Source: Ornithinicoccus halotolerans
Lineage (GTDB): Bacteria; Actinomycetota; Actinomycetes; Actinomycetales; Dermatophilaceae
Reading direction: 5' to 3'
DNA: 64,000 bases
NCBI RefSeq assembly: GCF_009602535.1
Contig: NZ_WIQI01000001.1
Coordinates: 52,825-116,824 of the forward strand
Below the pieces are notes generated by a model. It searched no databases. It was not told the origin of the DNA and worked only from the letters and a program-made list of their open reading frames with translations. Shown one piece after another: positions 8,729 through 17,796 of the stretch (position 1 is the first letter of the stretch; each line of letters starts with the position of its first letter). The position numbers and the translations under genes were made by a program.

Positions 8729-9144
8729 GTGCGCTCGACGGTCACGGTCATGACGAGGCGACCTTGGTCGACCTGCGCCTGCCGGTACTCATCCCAGTCC
8801 GGGTGCTCGCCGGACAGCCTCCGGTAGTAGTCGACCAGCTGGTCGACCACCTCGTCGTGCGGGTCGGCCGCCACCGCGCTGAGCTCGGCCCGGCCCTCGG
8901 CGACCAGGTATCCCCAGAAGTCCTCGGTGCTCACGTGCAGCGCGACCCAGGGCTCCCGGGCGGCGTTGTGGGTCTTGGCCCGGTCGGCGGTCACCGAGAC
9001 CCGGGCGGTGCCGGCATCGCGGTGGTACTCGTACAGGACGTTGGACAGCTGCGGGCGGCCGTTGCGCCGGATGGTGACCAGCGTGCCCTGGGACCGGGCG
9101 GCGAGGAAGTCGTGGTGCTCGTCGGAGATGCGCTGTGGGTCCAT
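8707..9144 (-). CDS. Pyridoxamine 5'-phosphate oxidase-like (PPOX/F420 class) protein
   Basis: A 145-residue split-barrel flavin/F420-binding protein. GTLVTIRRNGRPQLSNVLYE is the typical opening strand pair, and AVDQG/LVMTVTVERTYGAP is a typical close. Actinobacterial members of this Rv1155-like group often use F420. ATG 9144 is chosen; the longer frame adds an implausible Arg-rich extension. The C-terminus overlaps the MFS gene convergently. Confidence 0.8.
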   Translation of the reverse strand: MDPQRISDEHHDFLAARSQGTLVTIRRNGRPQLSNVLYEYHRDAGTARVSVTADRAKTHNAAREPWVALHVSTEDFWGYLVAEGRAELSAVAADPHDEVVDQLVDYYRRLSGEHPDWDEYRQAQVDQGRLVMTVTVERTYGAPRV

Positions 9145-9200
9145 GCCGTGGCAACGCACCGACTCCCGGATGGTATCCCGCGCCGGCCGCGACGACGAGG

Positions 9201-9716
9201 TCAGCCGGCGGTGCGCACGTCCGACCAGGTCGCTACCTCGGCGTCCAGATCCAGCTGCTCGACGACGGCGGCATCCGCGTACTCGCCCCACGCCTCGCGC
9301 GGCAGCAGCCACATGATCTCGAACTCGTTGCCATCAGGGTCGGTGCCGTAGACGCTCTTGGTCGCCCCGTGGCTGGACTCGCCTGCGTAGGCGCCGGCTT
9401 CGCGCAGCTGGGTGCGGAACTCGACGAGCTCCCCGATGGTGTCGAGCTGCCAGGCCAGGTGGTAGAGGCCCACGCCACGGCCGCGTGGACCCTCAGGTGC
9501 GTCGATGCCGAACAGGCCGAGGTCGTGGTGGTTGCCGGACCGCGGCAGCCGCAGGAACGCGGCGTCGAGCGCATCCACACGAGTGACCAGCTCCATGCCG
9601 AACACCTCGGTGTAGAACCGCAGGGACCGGCTCAGGTCGGCCACGAAGAGGACCGCGTGGTTGAGACGGGTGGGGGAGACGGCGATGGGAATGCTCCTCG
9701 GGACGTGAGCCAGCAA
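9201..9716 (-). CDS. VOC family dioxygenase-like protein
   Basis: Up to 171 residues. LNHAVLFVADLSRSLRFYTE is the canonical first VOC module, and GTDPDGNEFEIMWLLP closes the second with the usual Glu. It resembles catechol-dioxygenase/glyoxalase relatives. The start is uncertain: TTG 9716 is the first standard codon, but GAGGAG near 9700 would better serve a rare ATT or ATC start a few codons downstream. It lies on the same strand as the PPOX gene, 57 bases upstream of its start, and may be cotranscribed. Confidence 0.75.
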   Translation of the reverse strand: MLAHVPRSIPIAVSPTRLNHAVLFVADLSRSLRFYTEVFGMELVTRVDALDAAFLRLPRSGNHHDLGLFGIDAPEGPRGRGVGLYHLAWQLDTIGELVEFRTQLREAGAYAGESSHGATKSVYGTDPDGNEFEIMWLLPREAWGEYADAAVVEQLDLDAEVATWSDVRTAG

Positions 9717-9882
9717 GCACGCGGCTCAGACGGTCGTTGTGCATTCAACTATAGCGGACGCTGCAGGAGCCGAGCATGCCGTCACCCACGGCGTCCGGAC
9801 CGCGGTGGTGGAGGTTGACGCCCCGTGGGCACCGGCGTATACCGAGACTGAGGCGGTCTCCCTACTCCCCGCAGAGGTCGTG

Positions 9883-10737
9883 ATGGCGCCAGTCGGTGCT
9901 GGTCGGCGGGTCGCCGTGGCGGCGGCCGCGCTGGTGCTCATCGGCGGGTGCGGAAGCGGTGCGCTCAGGCCGCCGGGGCAGGCCGACGACCCGCCGGCAG
10001 CCACCAGCCAGCAGAGCAGCGGCGCGGAGACCACCGGCTCGGCGGGCACCGGCGGCGCCACCGGCACCCGTCACACCCCAGGTGCCGGTGGTGGTACCGG
10101 CGACGCCGGTGATGACGACGGAGAGCTGTTCTCGTTCGGGCTCCCGGAGGGCCCCAGCAGCATCGCGGGCATCCCGGTCGACGACGTCTACATCCCGCTC
10201 GCGGCGGGCCGCTGCGCGCAGGCCCAGACGGACCTGGACCTGCGGTGGGAGGACTTCGAGTCCCCCCGCACGGTGCTGCTCTACCAGGCGGGGATCAGCC
10301 TGTGCCTCGGCGACGAGGCCGCTGCCCGCGACTGGCTCGCCCGCGCCGGCGAGCTCGGCTGGTCGGGCGTCGGGCGGGAGGTGCCGGTGGTCAACGACGC
10401 CGGTGTGCAGACGGGCACCTTCCGTTACGACTGCGAGCTGTACCGCTCCCTCGTCCACGTGCTGGCCAGGGTGCCGAGGGACTCGGTGAGCTGTCCCGAC
10501 GGGGAGGCGCCCCCGTGGTCGCAGCCGGGCGTGGACCCACGCCTCGGCACCGCCGGTCCGGCGACCACGGCGACGGGTGACGACACCGGGACGGCGACCG
10601 ACAGCGGCGCCACGGACACCGGCACCACGGACACCGGCACCACGGACACCGGCACCACGGACACCGGCACCACGGACACCGGCACCGGCCCGGGCGACGA
10701 CGCCGCTACCGACACTGCCGCGCCCGGGGACGGGTAG
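9883..10737 (+). CDS. Secreted lipoprotein with Thr/Gly repeat tail
   Basis: 284 residues. MAPVGAGRRVAVAAAALVLI is a lipoprotein signal ending in the lipobox LIGGC (Cys23), so it should be anchored to the outer face of the membrane. A low-complexity linker follows, then a compact region (about 85-205) with paired cysteines near SLCLGDE and YDCELY, and finally a tail of five TDTGT units. No family was recognised. The next gene, a membrane protein, starts six bases after the stop and probably forms an operon with it. ATG 9883 places the signal peptide at the N-terminus. Confidence 0.7.
   Translation: MAPVGAGRRVAVAAAALVLIGGCGSGALRPPGQADDPPAATSQQSSGAETTGSAGTGGATGTRHTPGAGGGTGDAGDDDGELFSFGLPEGPSSIAGIPVDDVYIPLAAGRCAQAQTDLDLRWEDFESPRTVLLYQAGISLCLGDEAAARDWLARAGELGWSGVGREVPVVNDAGVQTGTFRYDCELYRSLVHVLARVPRDSVSCPDGEAPPWSQPGVDPRLGTAGPATTATGDDTGTATDSGATDTGTTDTGTTDTGTTDTGTTDTGTGPGDDAATDTAAPGDG
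10612..10686 (+). repeat. Five exact 15-bp tandem repeats within the lipoprotein gene
   Basis: Five head-to-tail copies of ACGGACACCGGCACC, each encoding one TDTGT unit. In-frame copy-number change would lengthen or shorten the tail without a frameshift, so the locus may vary between strains. Confidence 0.9.
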
Positions 10738-10742
10738 GCCCG

Positions 10743-11675
10743 GTGGACCGCGCGCCCGGTAACGACCCACCCCACCCGTTCACCCGGCAGCCGCCCGTGG
10801 TGGAGGGACTGGCGACCGTGCTCCGTCCGGCCATCTCGCTGTTGGCGAACGTCGCGGTCGTCACCGCCCTGCTCGTCTACTTCGGGTGGCGGCGCAGCTC
10901 CGTGCACGCCCAGCAGCTCGGGTTGTCGGAGACGGTCTTCGGGATCACGACCCAGGACTACCTGCTGCGCAGCGTCCGACCGGTGCTGGTCCTGCTCATC
11001 GGTGTCGCGGTGGCCGGCGTGCTCTGGGTCCTCCTCGACCGGTGGCTGGTGCGCCGCCTGCCGCAGCGCTCCGGGCGGCGTCACGGCGGTGACCCTGCCC
11101 GGCCGCTCACCGCCTGGGTACTGCGGCTGCTGACCTGGGCATGGCTGGTACTGCCGACCGCGGTGTTCCTGCTGGGTTTCGTGTGGCGGGCGGTGGCGTA
11201 CGTCCTCTTCCCGGCCGCGATCGGCGTCGGGGTGCTGCTGCTGCTGTATGCCGCTCACCTGCGCGGGGTGGACGCTGCCGGTGACGCGCACGCGCCCCGC
11301 CGGGTGCAGGTGCTGCGGGCGAGCGGGGCACTGATTGCCGGGGTGTGCATGTTCTGGACCGCCGCCAACTACGCCTACCTGGAGGGGGTGCAGCTGGCAC
11401 GAGCGGTCGATGAGGACGTGTCCGACCTGCCTGGGGTGGTGCTGCACAGCGACCGGCCGCTGCATTTGGAGGGGCCCGGGGTCACCGAGCAACGGGTCGG
11501 CGATGAGGCGGGGGAGGAGCCGGCTTACCGGTACGGAGGGCTGCGGCTCCTGGACCACTCCGGCGGCCGCTACTTCCTCGTCTCGGACGGGTGGAGCCGC
11601 GAGCACGGCGTGGTGCTCGTGCTGCCTACGGAGGACCCGGGCGTGCAGGTGCAGTTCGTGCGGGGCTCGGGGTGA
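10743..11675 (+). CDS. Hypothetical multi-pass membrane protein
   Basis: 310 residues with about five membrane segments (approximately 23-47, 74-99, 130-150, 152-172, 193-213) and a C-terminal soluble domain of about 95 residues. GTG 10743 follows the lipoprotein stop by six bases, so the two likely work together at the envelope. No family was recognised; no catalytic motif is apparent. The C-terminal domain (YRYGGLRLLDHSGGRYFLVS) looks like a beta-rich extracytoplasmic module. Confidence 0.65.
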   Translation: MDRAPGNDPPHPFTRQPPVVEGLATVLRPAISLLANVAVVTALLVYFGWRRSSVHAQQLGLSETVFGITTQDYLLRSVRPVLVLLIGVAVAGVLWVLLDRWLVRRLPQRSGRRHGGDPARPLTAWVLRLLTWAWLVLPTAVFLLGFVWRAVAYVLFPAAIGVGVLLLLYAAHLRGVDAAGDAHAPRRVQVLRASGALIAGVCMFWTAANYAYLEGVQLARAVDEDVSDLPGVVLHSDRPLHLEGPGVTEQRVGDEAGEEPAYRYGGLRLLDHSGGRYFLVSDGWSREHGVVLVLPTEDPGVQVQFVRGSG

Positions 11676-11701
11676 GGCGCCGGAGGGCCGCTGGCACGCC
11701 G

Positions 11702-12406
11702 CTACCGGTCGGGCATCCAGTCGGCGGTGAGGGGAATGGGCAGCGGGACGACGGTGCCGTCCAGGCCGTGGCTCAGGCACCAGGAGGCGGTCTCGCGGCT
11801 CAGCCGGTCTGGGCCGGCGAGCAGGAGCCGGCGCAGCTGCTCGTGGCCGGCCACGCCGTCCGGGAAGTGGACGGTGCGCGGCAGCGCCGCGAGGAACAGC
11901 TGGACTCGGCGGGGCCAGGCCGGCATGCCCCACCACTGCTCGCTGCTGCAGCGGCAGGTCTGCATCGCCACGTACAGCCGCGCTAGCCGGGGGTCGCGGG
12001 CGGCCATCTCGGTGAGCACGTCGGCCACGCCGACGGCATGTCTGGTCAGCTCCTGCAGTCCGCGCTCGCTGCGGGCGTAGGCGCTCAGCGTGCGCCCGTC
12101 CGGCAGCAGCCGGTGCGGAGCGGTGAGCAGCGCCGCTACCCGGTGCCAGTCCGGCGGCTCCTCGACAACCAGCACCTCCCGCAACTGCCGGGTGAGCGCG
12201 GCGGTGTCGCGCATCATGTCGGGGCCGTCCAGGCCGCCGGGCGCGGAGTGCCAGTCCTCCCAGACGCTGTTGCGCAGCAGGTGCGTCACCGCCCCGACCG
12301 CGGCGGCCCAGCCCAGCTGCTCTGGATCCTCGACGTCGACGCCGCGCAGGCTCAGCGCCTCCCGTGCTGCCTCGGGCAGCAGTTCAGACACGGCCTCGAC
12401 GTCCAC
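11702..12406 (-). CDS. Hypothetical protein
   Basis: 234 residues, leucine-rich and mostly helical, with no signal peptide or membrane segment. CRCSSEQWWGMPAWPRR near 156-172 is a distinctive Cys/Trp-rich stretch. Codon use matches the chromosome and the frame ends cleanly, facing the preceding membrane-protein gene. No family was recognised. Confidence 0.6.
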   Translation of the reverse strand: MDVEAVSELLPEAAREALSLRGVDVEDPEQLGWAAAVGAVTHLLRNSVWEDWHSAPGGLDGPDMMRDTAALTRQLREVLVVEEPPDWHRVAALLTAPHRLLPDGRTLSAYARSERGLQELTRHAVGVADVLTEMAARDPRLARLYVAMQTCRCSSEQWWGMPAWPRRVQLFLAALPRTVHFPDGVAGHEQLRRLLLAGPDRLSRETASWCLSHGLDGTVVPLPIPLTADWMPDR

Positions 12407-12761
12407 GGTCCGACGTTACCCCTGCCGGCGACCGCGGGCCGGTCCTGGCGGCGCCGGGACCTGGACCGCCGCGACCGTGGCGGTTCTCCGGGCCTACGGT
12501 GCAGGCACATCGTCCCCTGCTCTCACCGGTCGCCTCGCACGTGCGCCTTCTTGACGGTGGGGTCGGCGGAGGAGACCATGCCTTCACACCTGGCAGGTGC
12601 CGCTGTCGGGGTCGAGGGGGAGAAGAGGGAGTGATCGGGGTGGGTTTGGACGTGTTTCCGGGGGCGATCCGAGTCAGTGGCACGTGGACCACGGACGTCG
12701 CAGTGGACCGGGGCGCAGTCCCCGCATCCGGTGCCGTGCTCCGTAGAAGGAGGGGGAGCTG
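12407..12761 (+). other. Intergenic region with a possible 18-codon ORF
   Basis: Between divergent genes. A GGAGGAG stretch near 12569 precedes ATG 12578, which opens an 18-codon frame ending at 12634 (MPSHLAGAAVGVEGEKRE). This could be a leader or chance. No clear promoter or terminator is assigned. Confidence 0.3.
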
Positions 12762-13655
12762 GTGAGTGAGTGGTTGCCGCAAGAAGAGGAGCACCGCGGG
12801 CGTCGAGCCCGCATGGCGTGGGGTGCCGGGGCGCTGGTGTTGGTGTTGGCCGCGGGGTTCGCAGTCGCGGTCCTGGCGATGGGCGGTGAATGGGGAAGGG
12901 ACGCGGCGGACGCCGGTCCTGGTGAGGCGTCCGCGACCGTGCCCGCCCCGAGCACGTCACCAGCCCACCCGGAGCAGACGGAGCAGCCGACCCCCACCCC
13001 TGAGGTGACGACTGCCCCGCCGACGGAGACGGAGGAGCCGGAGGAGACGACCGCGCCGCCGTCGGAGACCGACGGGACACCGGAGCCGAATACCGGCACC
13101 GACGACCCGGCCGCTACCGACGACAGCGAGCAGCCCGGGACGCCCACCGACTCTGCGGGTGGGGACAGCGAGTGGGGAGAGCCATTGGCCGAGTGCTCCA
13201 CCAGTGCCTACACTGCCGGGTCGGCGCAGACTGAGGGGTTGCCCGAGGAGGTCGCTCGCACCGCGGTCGCGCTCGTCCGCGACGCGATGCGCTGTGATGA
13301 GCAGGCGCTGGTCGAGCGCGCCGCACGGGACGACACGTGGCTGTCCGTGGGCGAGGTCACCGCCCAGGAGGCGCTGTCCATCCCACAGGAGGACCCGCAA
13401 TACCTGGTGATGGCGGCGCTGCTGACACAGACCGACTGGACGCTCCTGCAGCTGGGCACCCAGGAGCCCTTCTACGCCTGGCCCGCCGTCGCCGATACGG
13501 AGACGGCTTCCGAGGAGGACTGGCAAGACCTGCGCGAGGCGGGGGTCATGGACCCCGGCCTGCTGGAGGACATGCAGCGGCACGGTTACTACAACGGCTG
13601 GCGCGTCGGAATCACCAAGTCCGGCGAGTGGCGGGTGCTGGTCGCTGGTGACTGA
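12762..13655 (+). CDS. Membrane-anchored protein with Pro/Thr/Glu-rich linker
   Basis: 297 residues: a short cytoplasmic N-terminus, one membrane segment (about 17-40), a long Pro/Thr/Glu-rich spacer (about 55-145) and an extracytoplasmic domain (about 150-297). The domain contains paired cysteines (AECSTS and AMRCDEQ). An AAGGAGGGGG ribosome site just before GTG 12762 fixes the start. The layout is typical of actinobacterial envelope proteins whose domain is held away from the membrane. No family was recognised. Confidence 0.65.
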   Translation: MSEWLPQEEEHRGRRARMAWGAGALVLVLAAGFAVAVLAMGGEWGRDAADAGPGEASATVPAPSTSPAHPEQTEQPTPTPEVTTAPPTETEEPEETTAPPSETDGTPEPNTGTDDPAATDDSEQPGTPTDSAGGDSEWGEPLAECSTSAYTAGSAQTEGLPEEVARTAVALVRDAMRCDEQALVERAARDDTWLSVGEVTAQEALSIPQEDPQYLVMAALLTQTDWTLLQLGTQEPFYAWPAVADTETASEEDWQDLREAGVMDPGLLEDMQRHGYYNGWRVGITKSGEWRVLVAGD

Positions 13656-13786
13656 GGTGTTGCAGCCCGGCCTCGCGCCGGCCGACTCGGTGCGCTGACC
13701 CGCTCGAGCGCGGGCCGCTCGACCGCTCGCGCTGCGCCCCTTCCCCGGCAGCGGCGGCGCTGCCATGCTGGGCCGCACCAGTCGGC

Positions 13787-15364
13787 ATGCGGGTCGGCGG
13801 GATGGCCAGGGAGGTGCCCGTGGGGCAGCGGTTGCCGATCATCTACGTGCGTGGGTTCTCCGGCGGCCAGTCGGGGATCGACGCCTCGACCGACGATCCG
13901 TTCTACGGGTTCAACGTCGGCTCGACCCACGTGCGCGTCGGGGCGCACGGCACGCCCACGTTCTACCAGTTCGAGAGCCCGCTGCTTCGGCTGATGCTGG
14001 ACCACGGCTACGAGCTGAAGGTGCACGGCGGCCAGCTGGCCTGGCTCACCGCCCAGCCGGAGGGCTCGGTTCCGGCGGCGACCATCTGGATCCACCGGTT
14101 CTATGACGTCTCGGCCTCCACCTTCGGGCAGGCGCCGCAGGAGTACAGCCTGGAGGCGGCCGCCGAGAGCCTGCTGGAGCTGATCGAGCTGGTGCGGGAC
14201 AGGACCGGCGCGCCGCGGGTGTTCCTGGTGGCGCACTCGATGGGGGGCCTGATCTGCCGGTGCCTGCTGCAGAAGGTGATCCCCGAGCGGCACGGCGAGG
14301 GCGCCGCCGTCGACTACGTCGACCGGCTGTTCACCTACGCCACGCCGCACGGCGGCATCGAGTTCGACATCGGGTTCGGGCTGATCGAGAAGGTCCGCGA
14401 CCTGCTGGGGGTCCACGGGGCGGACATCTTCGGCCCGGACCGGATGTGGTCCTACCTCAACCCGGGGGACCCCGGCCCGCGACCCGGGGACTGGGACCCG
14501 CGGCAGGTGCCTGCGCACCTCTTCCCACCGGAGCGGATCTTCACGTTGGTCGGGACGAACCCGGAGGACTACGACGTGGCCCGGGGGTTGTCCTCCCGCG
14601 CCGTGGGGGTCAAGAGCGACGGGCTGGTGCAGATCGAGAACGCCTACGTCCCGCAGGCCCGGTTCGCCTACGTGCACCGCAGCCACTCCGGCCGCTACGG
14701 GATCGTGAACTCCGAGGAGGGGTACCAGAACCTGCGCCGGTTCCTGCTGGGCGACCTGGAGGTCACCGCCGACCTGGTCGGTGTGCGGCTGCCGGAGGAC
14801 GGGGAGGAGGTGGTGTGGCAGGCCGAGGTCGAGCTGGCGGTCCGGGGGCTGCCGGTGCTGCTGCACCAGCAGGTGGCCGCGCATCACTGTCCGGTGATCC
14901 TGGAGCTGCCGGCCGACGACAGCGACCGGCCGCAGCCACTGGTGACCACGTTCCTGATCACCGACCCGGGACTGCGGCCGCCGTCGGCCCAGACCGCCCG
15001 GTACAAGCTGGACGTGCGGCTGCTGTCGCTGCGGCAGCGCCGCAGCGTGTTCGACTTCGGCGACCACCTGGAGCAGACGCCTGACTTCACCGGCACGCTC
15101 GTGGTCGACATCGGCGACCGGGACGGTCAGCTGGTGGCGTGGGCGGTGTGGCAGTCGGAGCTGAGCGTGCCGCTGCGTGACTATGCGCCGACCGGGCCGC
15201 CGCTGTCCGATGAGGACACCGCGCCCGGGCGGTGGGTCAAGCGCATCGGCTTGCCCGCGCATGCCCGGGAGTTCCTGGGCGAGCAGGCCGCGGTTCGGCT
15301 GACGGTGCGAGACCGTCACGGCGAGGGGACCGCGCCGGCCGAGGCCGGCCTGGGACGGGCCTGA
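13787..15364 (+). CDS. Lipase-like alpha/beta hydrolase
   Basis: Up to 525 residues. IIYVRGFSGG opens the hydrolase fold (oxyanion region). VFLVAHSMGG near 145-154 is the nucleophile elbow with Ser151, and VHRSHSGRYG near 298-308 supplies a candidate catalytic His. The last 180 residues form an additional beta-rich domain. It is most like triacylglycerol-lipase or PGAP1-type esterases; the substrate is unknown and no secretion signal is evident. The start is uncertain between 13787 and later ATG or GTG codons to about 13820. Confidence 0.75.
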   Translation: MRVGGMAREVPVGQRLPIIYVRGFSGGQSGIDASTDDPFYGFNVGSTHVRVGAHGTPTFYQFESPLLRLMLDHGYELKVHGGQLAWLTAQPEGSVPAATIWIHRFYDVSASTFGQAPQEYSLEAAAESLLELIELVRDRTGAPRVFLVAHSMGGLICRCLLQKVIPERHGEGAAVDYVDRLFTYATPHGGIEFDIGFGLIEKVRDLLGVHGADIFGPDRMWSYLNPGDPGPRPGDWDPRQVPAHLFPPERIFTLVGTNPEDYDVARGLSSRAVGVKSDGLVQIENAYVPQARFAYVHRSHSGRYGIVNSEEGYQNLRRFLLGDLEVTADLVGVRLPEDGEEVVWQAEVELAVRGLPVLLHQQVAAHHCPVILELPADDSDRPQPLVTTFLITDPGLRPPSAQTARYKLDVRLLSLRQRRSVFDFGDHLEQTPDFTGTLVVDIGDRDGQLVAWAVWQSELSVPLRDYAPTGPPLSDEDTAPGRWVKRIGLPAHAREFLGEQAAVRLTVRDRHGEGTAPAEAGLGRA

Positions 15365-15369
15365 CCGCC

Positions 15370-16077
15370 ATGGCAGCCTCACTCCCGACCACGATCGAGG
15401 GCGTGCTGACGCGGCTACGGGCCATCGACGGCTCGCTGCCCTCTGGTGACGGTGCGGCGGTGTTCAACCGGATGTACCTAACGGTCACCGAACGGGTGGC
15501 CGAGGCGATCGAGCGCGCCGAGTTCACCGACGCCGGGTTCATGGCTGAGCTGGACGTCCGGTTCGCGAACCTGTGGCTGGCTGCCTACGACGCTGTCGCG
15601 GCCGGCGACCAGCCGACGTCGGCCTGGCGACCGCTGTTCGAGACACGGGCAGCGGCAGGGGTGCTGCCGGTCCAGTTCGCGCTGGCGGGGATGAACGCCC
15701 ACATCGAGCACGACCTTCCGCTGGCGGTGGTGGCCACCTGTCGTGCCCGCAGCCTGGATCCCGGCCCGGCGGTCCGGGAGGACTACGAGCGGGTTAACGC
15801 GGTGCTGGCGGGGGTGGAGTCAGAGATCCGCCGCTCGTTCCTGACCTGGGTCGGCAGGGGGGTCGACCAGGAGGTCGGCTCGGTGGTGCACCTGGTCAGC
15901 GCCTGGAACATCGACAAGGCCCGTGATGTCGCGTGGGTCACCGTGGAGATGCTGTGGGCGCTGCGGGCGCTGCGGCGGCTCTACGAGCGCTGTGTGGCCA
16001 CGCTCAGTGACACCGTCGGCATGGCCTCCCGGGCGCTGCTGACGCCGGTGCCGGGGGTGCGCGGACCGATCGGGTGA
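15370..16077 (+). CDS. DUF5995 family protein
   Basis: 235 residues, helical. FNRMYLTVTERVAEAI, ANLWLAAYDAV, GMNAHIEHDLPLAVV and WNIDKARDVAW are the conserved blocks of DUF5995, with histidines in the AHIEHD motif suggesting a metal site. Function unknown. It starts five bases after the lipase-like gene and is probably cotranscribed with it. ATG 15370 gives the expected family length. Confidence 0.75.
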   Translation: MAASLPTTIEGVLTRLRAIDGSLPSGDGAAVFNRMYLTVTERVAEAIERAEFTDAGFMAELDVRFANLWLAAYDAVAAGDQPTSAWRPLFETRAAAGVLPVQFALAGMNAHIEHDLPLAVVATCRARSLDPGPAVREDYERVNAVLAGVESEIRRSFLTWVGRGVDQEVGSVVHLVSAWNIDKARDVAWVTVEMLWALRALRRLYERCVATLSDTVGMASRALLTPVPGVRGPIG

Positions 16078-16481
16078 GCGCCGGCGGGGCCGCCTGGGGC
16101 GCCCTGGCCGTTGTGGTCGTGGTGGTCGTGGTCGGCCGCCAGTGGGCTGGTCTCGTGTGCGACCGCCCTCCTGCTGAGGCAGGTCAACCCGACCGGGAGT
16201 CCGCTGGCGCAGGAGTGGTACGGCGACGTGCAGTCGGCCTCCTCGGCGCTCGATACTGAGCACGAAGCCGCTTCCCCTGGCCCACCTCCTGGGGCTGGCG
16301 TCCCTTTGCCGCGATCATCGGGTTCATGGCCGCCCGGCCACGGGGCCGTCTCCTCGGTGGCCTCCTCCGAGGGCCACCGACACGCCGGAGCATGGCCGCC
16401 ATCCCCGTGGATGACCCGTCGGGCCCAGGAACGGCCGGCGACAGCTCAGACCCGCCCGAGTGGCCTACCTCGGCTCCGTGA
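16074..16481 (+). pseudogene. Possible decayed small membrane-protein gene
   Basis: GTG 16074 overlaps the DUF5995 stop and opens a frame with a run of eight valines (WGALAVVVVVVVVG), but stops at 16259. Beyond that stop the same frame reads plausibly (WGWRPFAAIIGFMAARPRGR) to 16481. In between, another frame gives ATALLLRQVNPTGSPLAQEW. This is best explained as one membrane-protein gene with two compensating frameshifts. It may instead be a short real ORF of 61 codons. Confidence 0.3.
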
Positions 16482-16496
16482 GCAAGTCTTTCCCTC

Positions 16497-16727
16497 ATGG
16501 CCAAGCACACGCTGACGATCAGCCTGGACGCAGAGATCACCGACGAGGCCGCCCTTGTCGAGTCCGTCCAGTCCGAGACGCCCGGGGACTCGCTGTCCCC
16601 GCAGGACATCCGCGAGGAGGACCGCGCCACTGCCACCCTGGTGGCAGGCGTCTCCAAGGCGCTCAAGGGTCTGTCGGTCCCGGGCGTGGAGATCGGTGAA
16701 CCGAAGGTTGTCGCGCGCGACGAGTAG
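16497..16727 (+). CDS. Small hypothetical protein
   Basis: 76 residues, acidic, starting MAKHTLTISLDAEITDEAAL. The opening resembles a beta strand followed by helices, and GC-rich third positions support coding. No clear ribosome site precedes ATG 16497. No family was recognised. Confidence 0.5.
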   Translation: MAKHTLTISLDAEITDEAALVESVQSETPGDSLSPQDIREEDRATATLVAGVSKALKGLSVPGVEIGEPKVVARDE

Positions 16728-17081
16728 ACCTGATCCACCGCACCAGTCCGGCCGACTCCGGTCGGGATGAGGACCGAGGGCGATCCCCAAGGAGCCGATC
16801 AGGAGGTGCTCCGGGGCCCCGTCTGCTGGCCACGCTGGTCGGTTGACGGCCTGCTCGGCCTCTGGTGGAGCGCCGATCAGATGTCGAAGTAACACCTGAA
16901 CTCCATTCTCACCGAGTGTTGCGCAGGGCCGTGACCTGCGAGGATCCCATCGTACCGGTGCCTCCCTAGGTAGGTGATCGGCGTTTAGTAAGCACCCCAC
17001 TATGCGAAAGCTATGGCAATGAGAACCCGCTCAAGCAGCCCGGGCGCGGATCTAGCCCTCGCCACCCACGGGCGCTTCCCT
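16728..17081. other. Gene-free spacer containing a diverged att-like site
   Basis: This spacer lies between the small hypothetical gene and the convergent tetR-type gene. It contains the att-like sequence at 16879-16904 and a CCTAGGTAGG near 16965, but no convincing gene. It is the likely left limit of the accessory region. Confidence 0.4.
16879..16904. repeat. Diverged copy of the glnA-end attachment sequence
   Basis: Starts with the same 15 bases as the two att copies further right (AGATGTCGAAGTA preceded by TC) and then keeps GAACT after a short diverged stretch. Read on the minus strand it gives EFRCYFDI followed by TGA, against [12 protein letters not shown] at the true glnA end. A 15-base match to one particular 24-mer is very unlikely by chance in 64 kb. 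It is interpreted as an older attachment site or remnant. Confidence 0.5.
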
Positions 17082-17693
17082 TCAGTCCAGCTCGGGTGCC
17101 ATTCCCTCCAGGAGTCGCTCCAGGAGCAGACGCCAGCCGTCTTCTGACAGCGGCTCGTCCCAGACCGGTGCGAGTGCGGCGACGCCGACCAGGAGCGCGT
17201 TGAAGAACTTCGCGACAGTCGCAGGGTCCAGATCCTCGGTGAGGCTGCCCTCGCGCTGACCGCGGGCTATCAGCGCGGCCAGCTCCTCGTTGGAAGCCTC
17301 CACCCGCTGCCTCATCACCTCATGGAGCCGGGGCTCGCGGCGCGCAGCGACCAGGGCTTCCATCGCCATCGGCCGCATTCCCAGGTCGGGGTCGGAGGCC
17401 AGTGCCGGCCCGATTGTGGCGATGATCTGACGGGCATCTAGATCCCCGAGCGCCTCCAGCTGCTCCAGGGCGGTGGTGCGCTCTTGCAGTCCGGTCGCGG
17501 CCAGCAGCAGCTCGTGCCGGCCGGCGAAGTGGGCGTAAATCGCGCCGGTAGTCATCCCGGCCCGCTTGGCGATCTCTTGCACCCGGGCGCCCTCGTAGCC
17601 ACGCTCGGCGAACACCTCGGCCGCGGCGCGCAGGATGCGCTCCCGTCCGGTGCCGCGCCCGGAGGCGCGCTTCGTCTCGTCCTCAGTTGTCAT
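17082..17693 (-). CDS. TetR family transcriptional regulator
   Basis: 203 residues. The N-terminal helix-turn-helix is clear: ILRAAAEVFAERGYEGARVQ then IAKRAGMTTGAIYAHFAGR (about 20-62); a helical ligand-binding domain follows. It is divergent from the serine-hydrolase gene, and two AGAACGTT-type palindromes lie between them, so it most likely represses that operon and itself. Ligand unknown. Confidence 0.88.
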   Translation of the reverse strand: MTTEDETKRASGRGTGRERILRAAAEVFAERGYEGARVQEIAKRAGMTTGAIYAHFAGRHELLLAATGLQERTTALEQLEALGDLDARQIIATIGPALASDPDLGMRPMAMEALVAARREPRLHEVMRQRVEASNEELAALIARGQREGSLTEDLDPATVAKFFNALLVGVAALAPVWDEPLSEDGWRLLLERLLEGMAPELD

Positions 17694-17713
17694 GAGCCCA
17701 GCGTCTCACACAC

Positions 17714-17778
17714 AGAACGTTCTTTACGTTGACATCACGTGGTGCTCCATGGTTCTCTAGATAAAGAACGTTATCTAT
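17714..17778. promoter_or_regulatory. Two palindromic operator sites between tetR-type gene and serine hydrolase
   Basis: Site 1 (17714-17723) is the perfect palindrome AGAACGTTCT followed by TTA. Site 2 (17761-17778) is ATAAAGAACGTTATCTAT. They share AAGAACGTT and flank the divergent start region, as expected for a self-regulating TetR protein. Site 2 lies just before the serine-hydrolase ribosome site. Confidence 0.65.
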
Positions 17779-17796
17779 GACTCTGAGGAGAGCGAC

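Noticed and set aside
10612..10686. Tandem repeat considered as a CRISPR-like array
   Set aside because: Units are contiguous 15-mers without spacers and are translated as TDTGT repeats in a lipoprotein.
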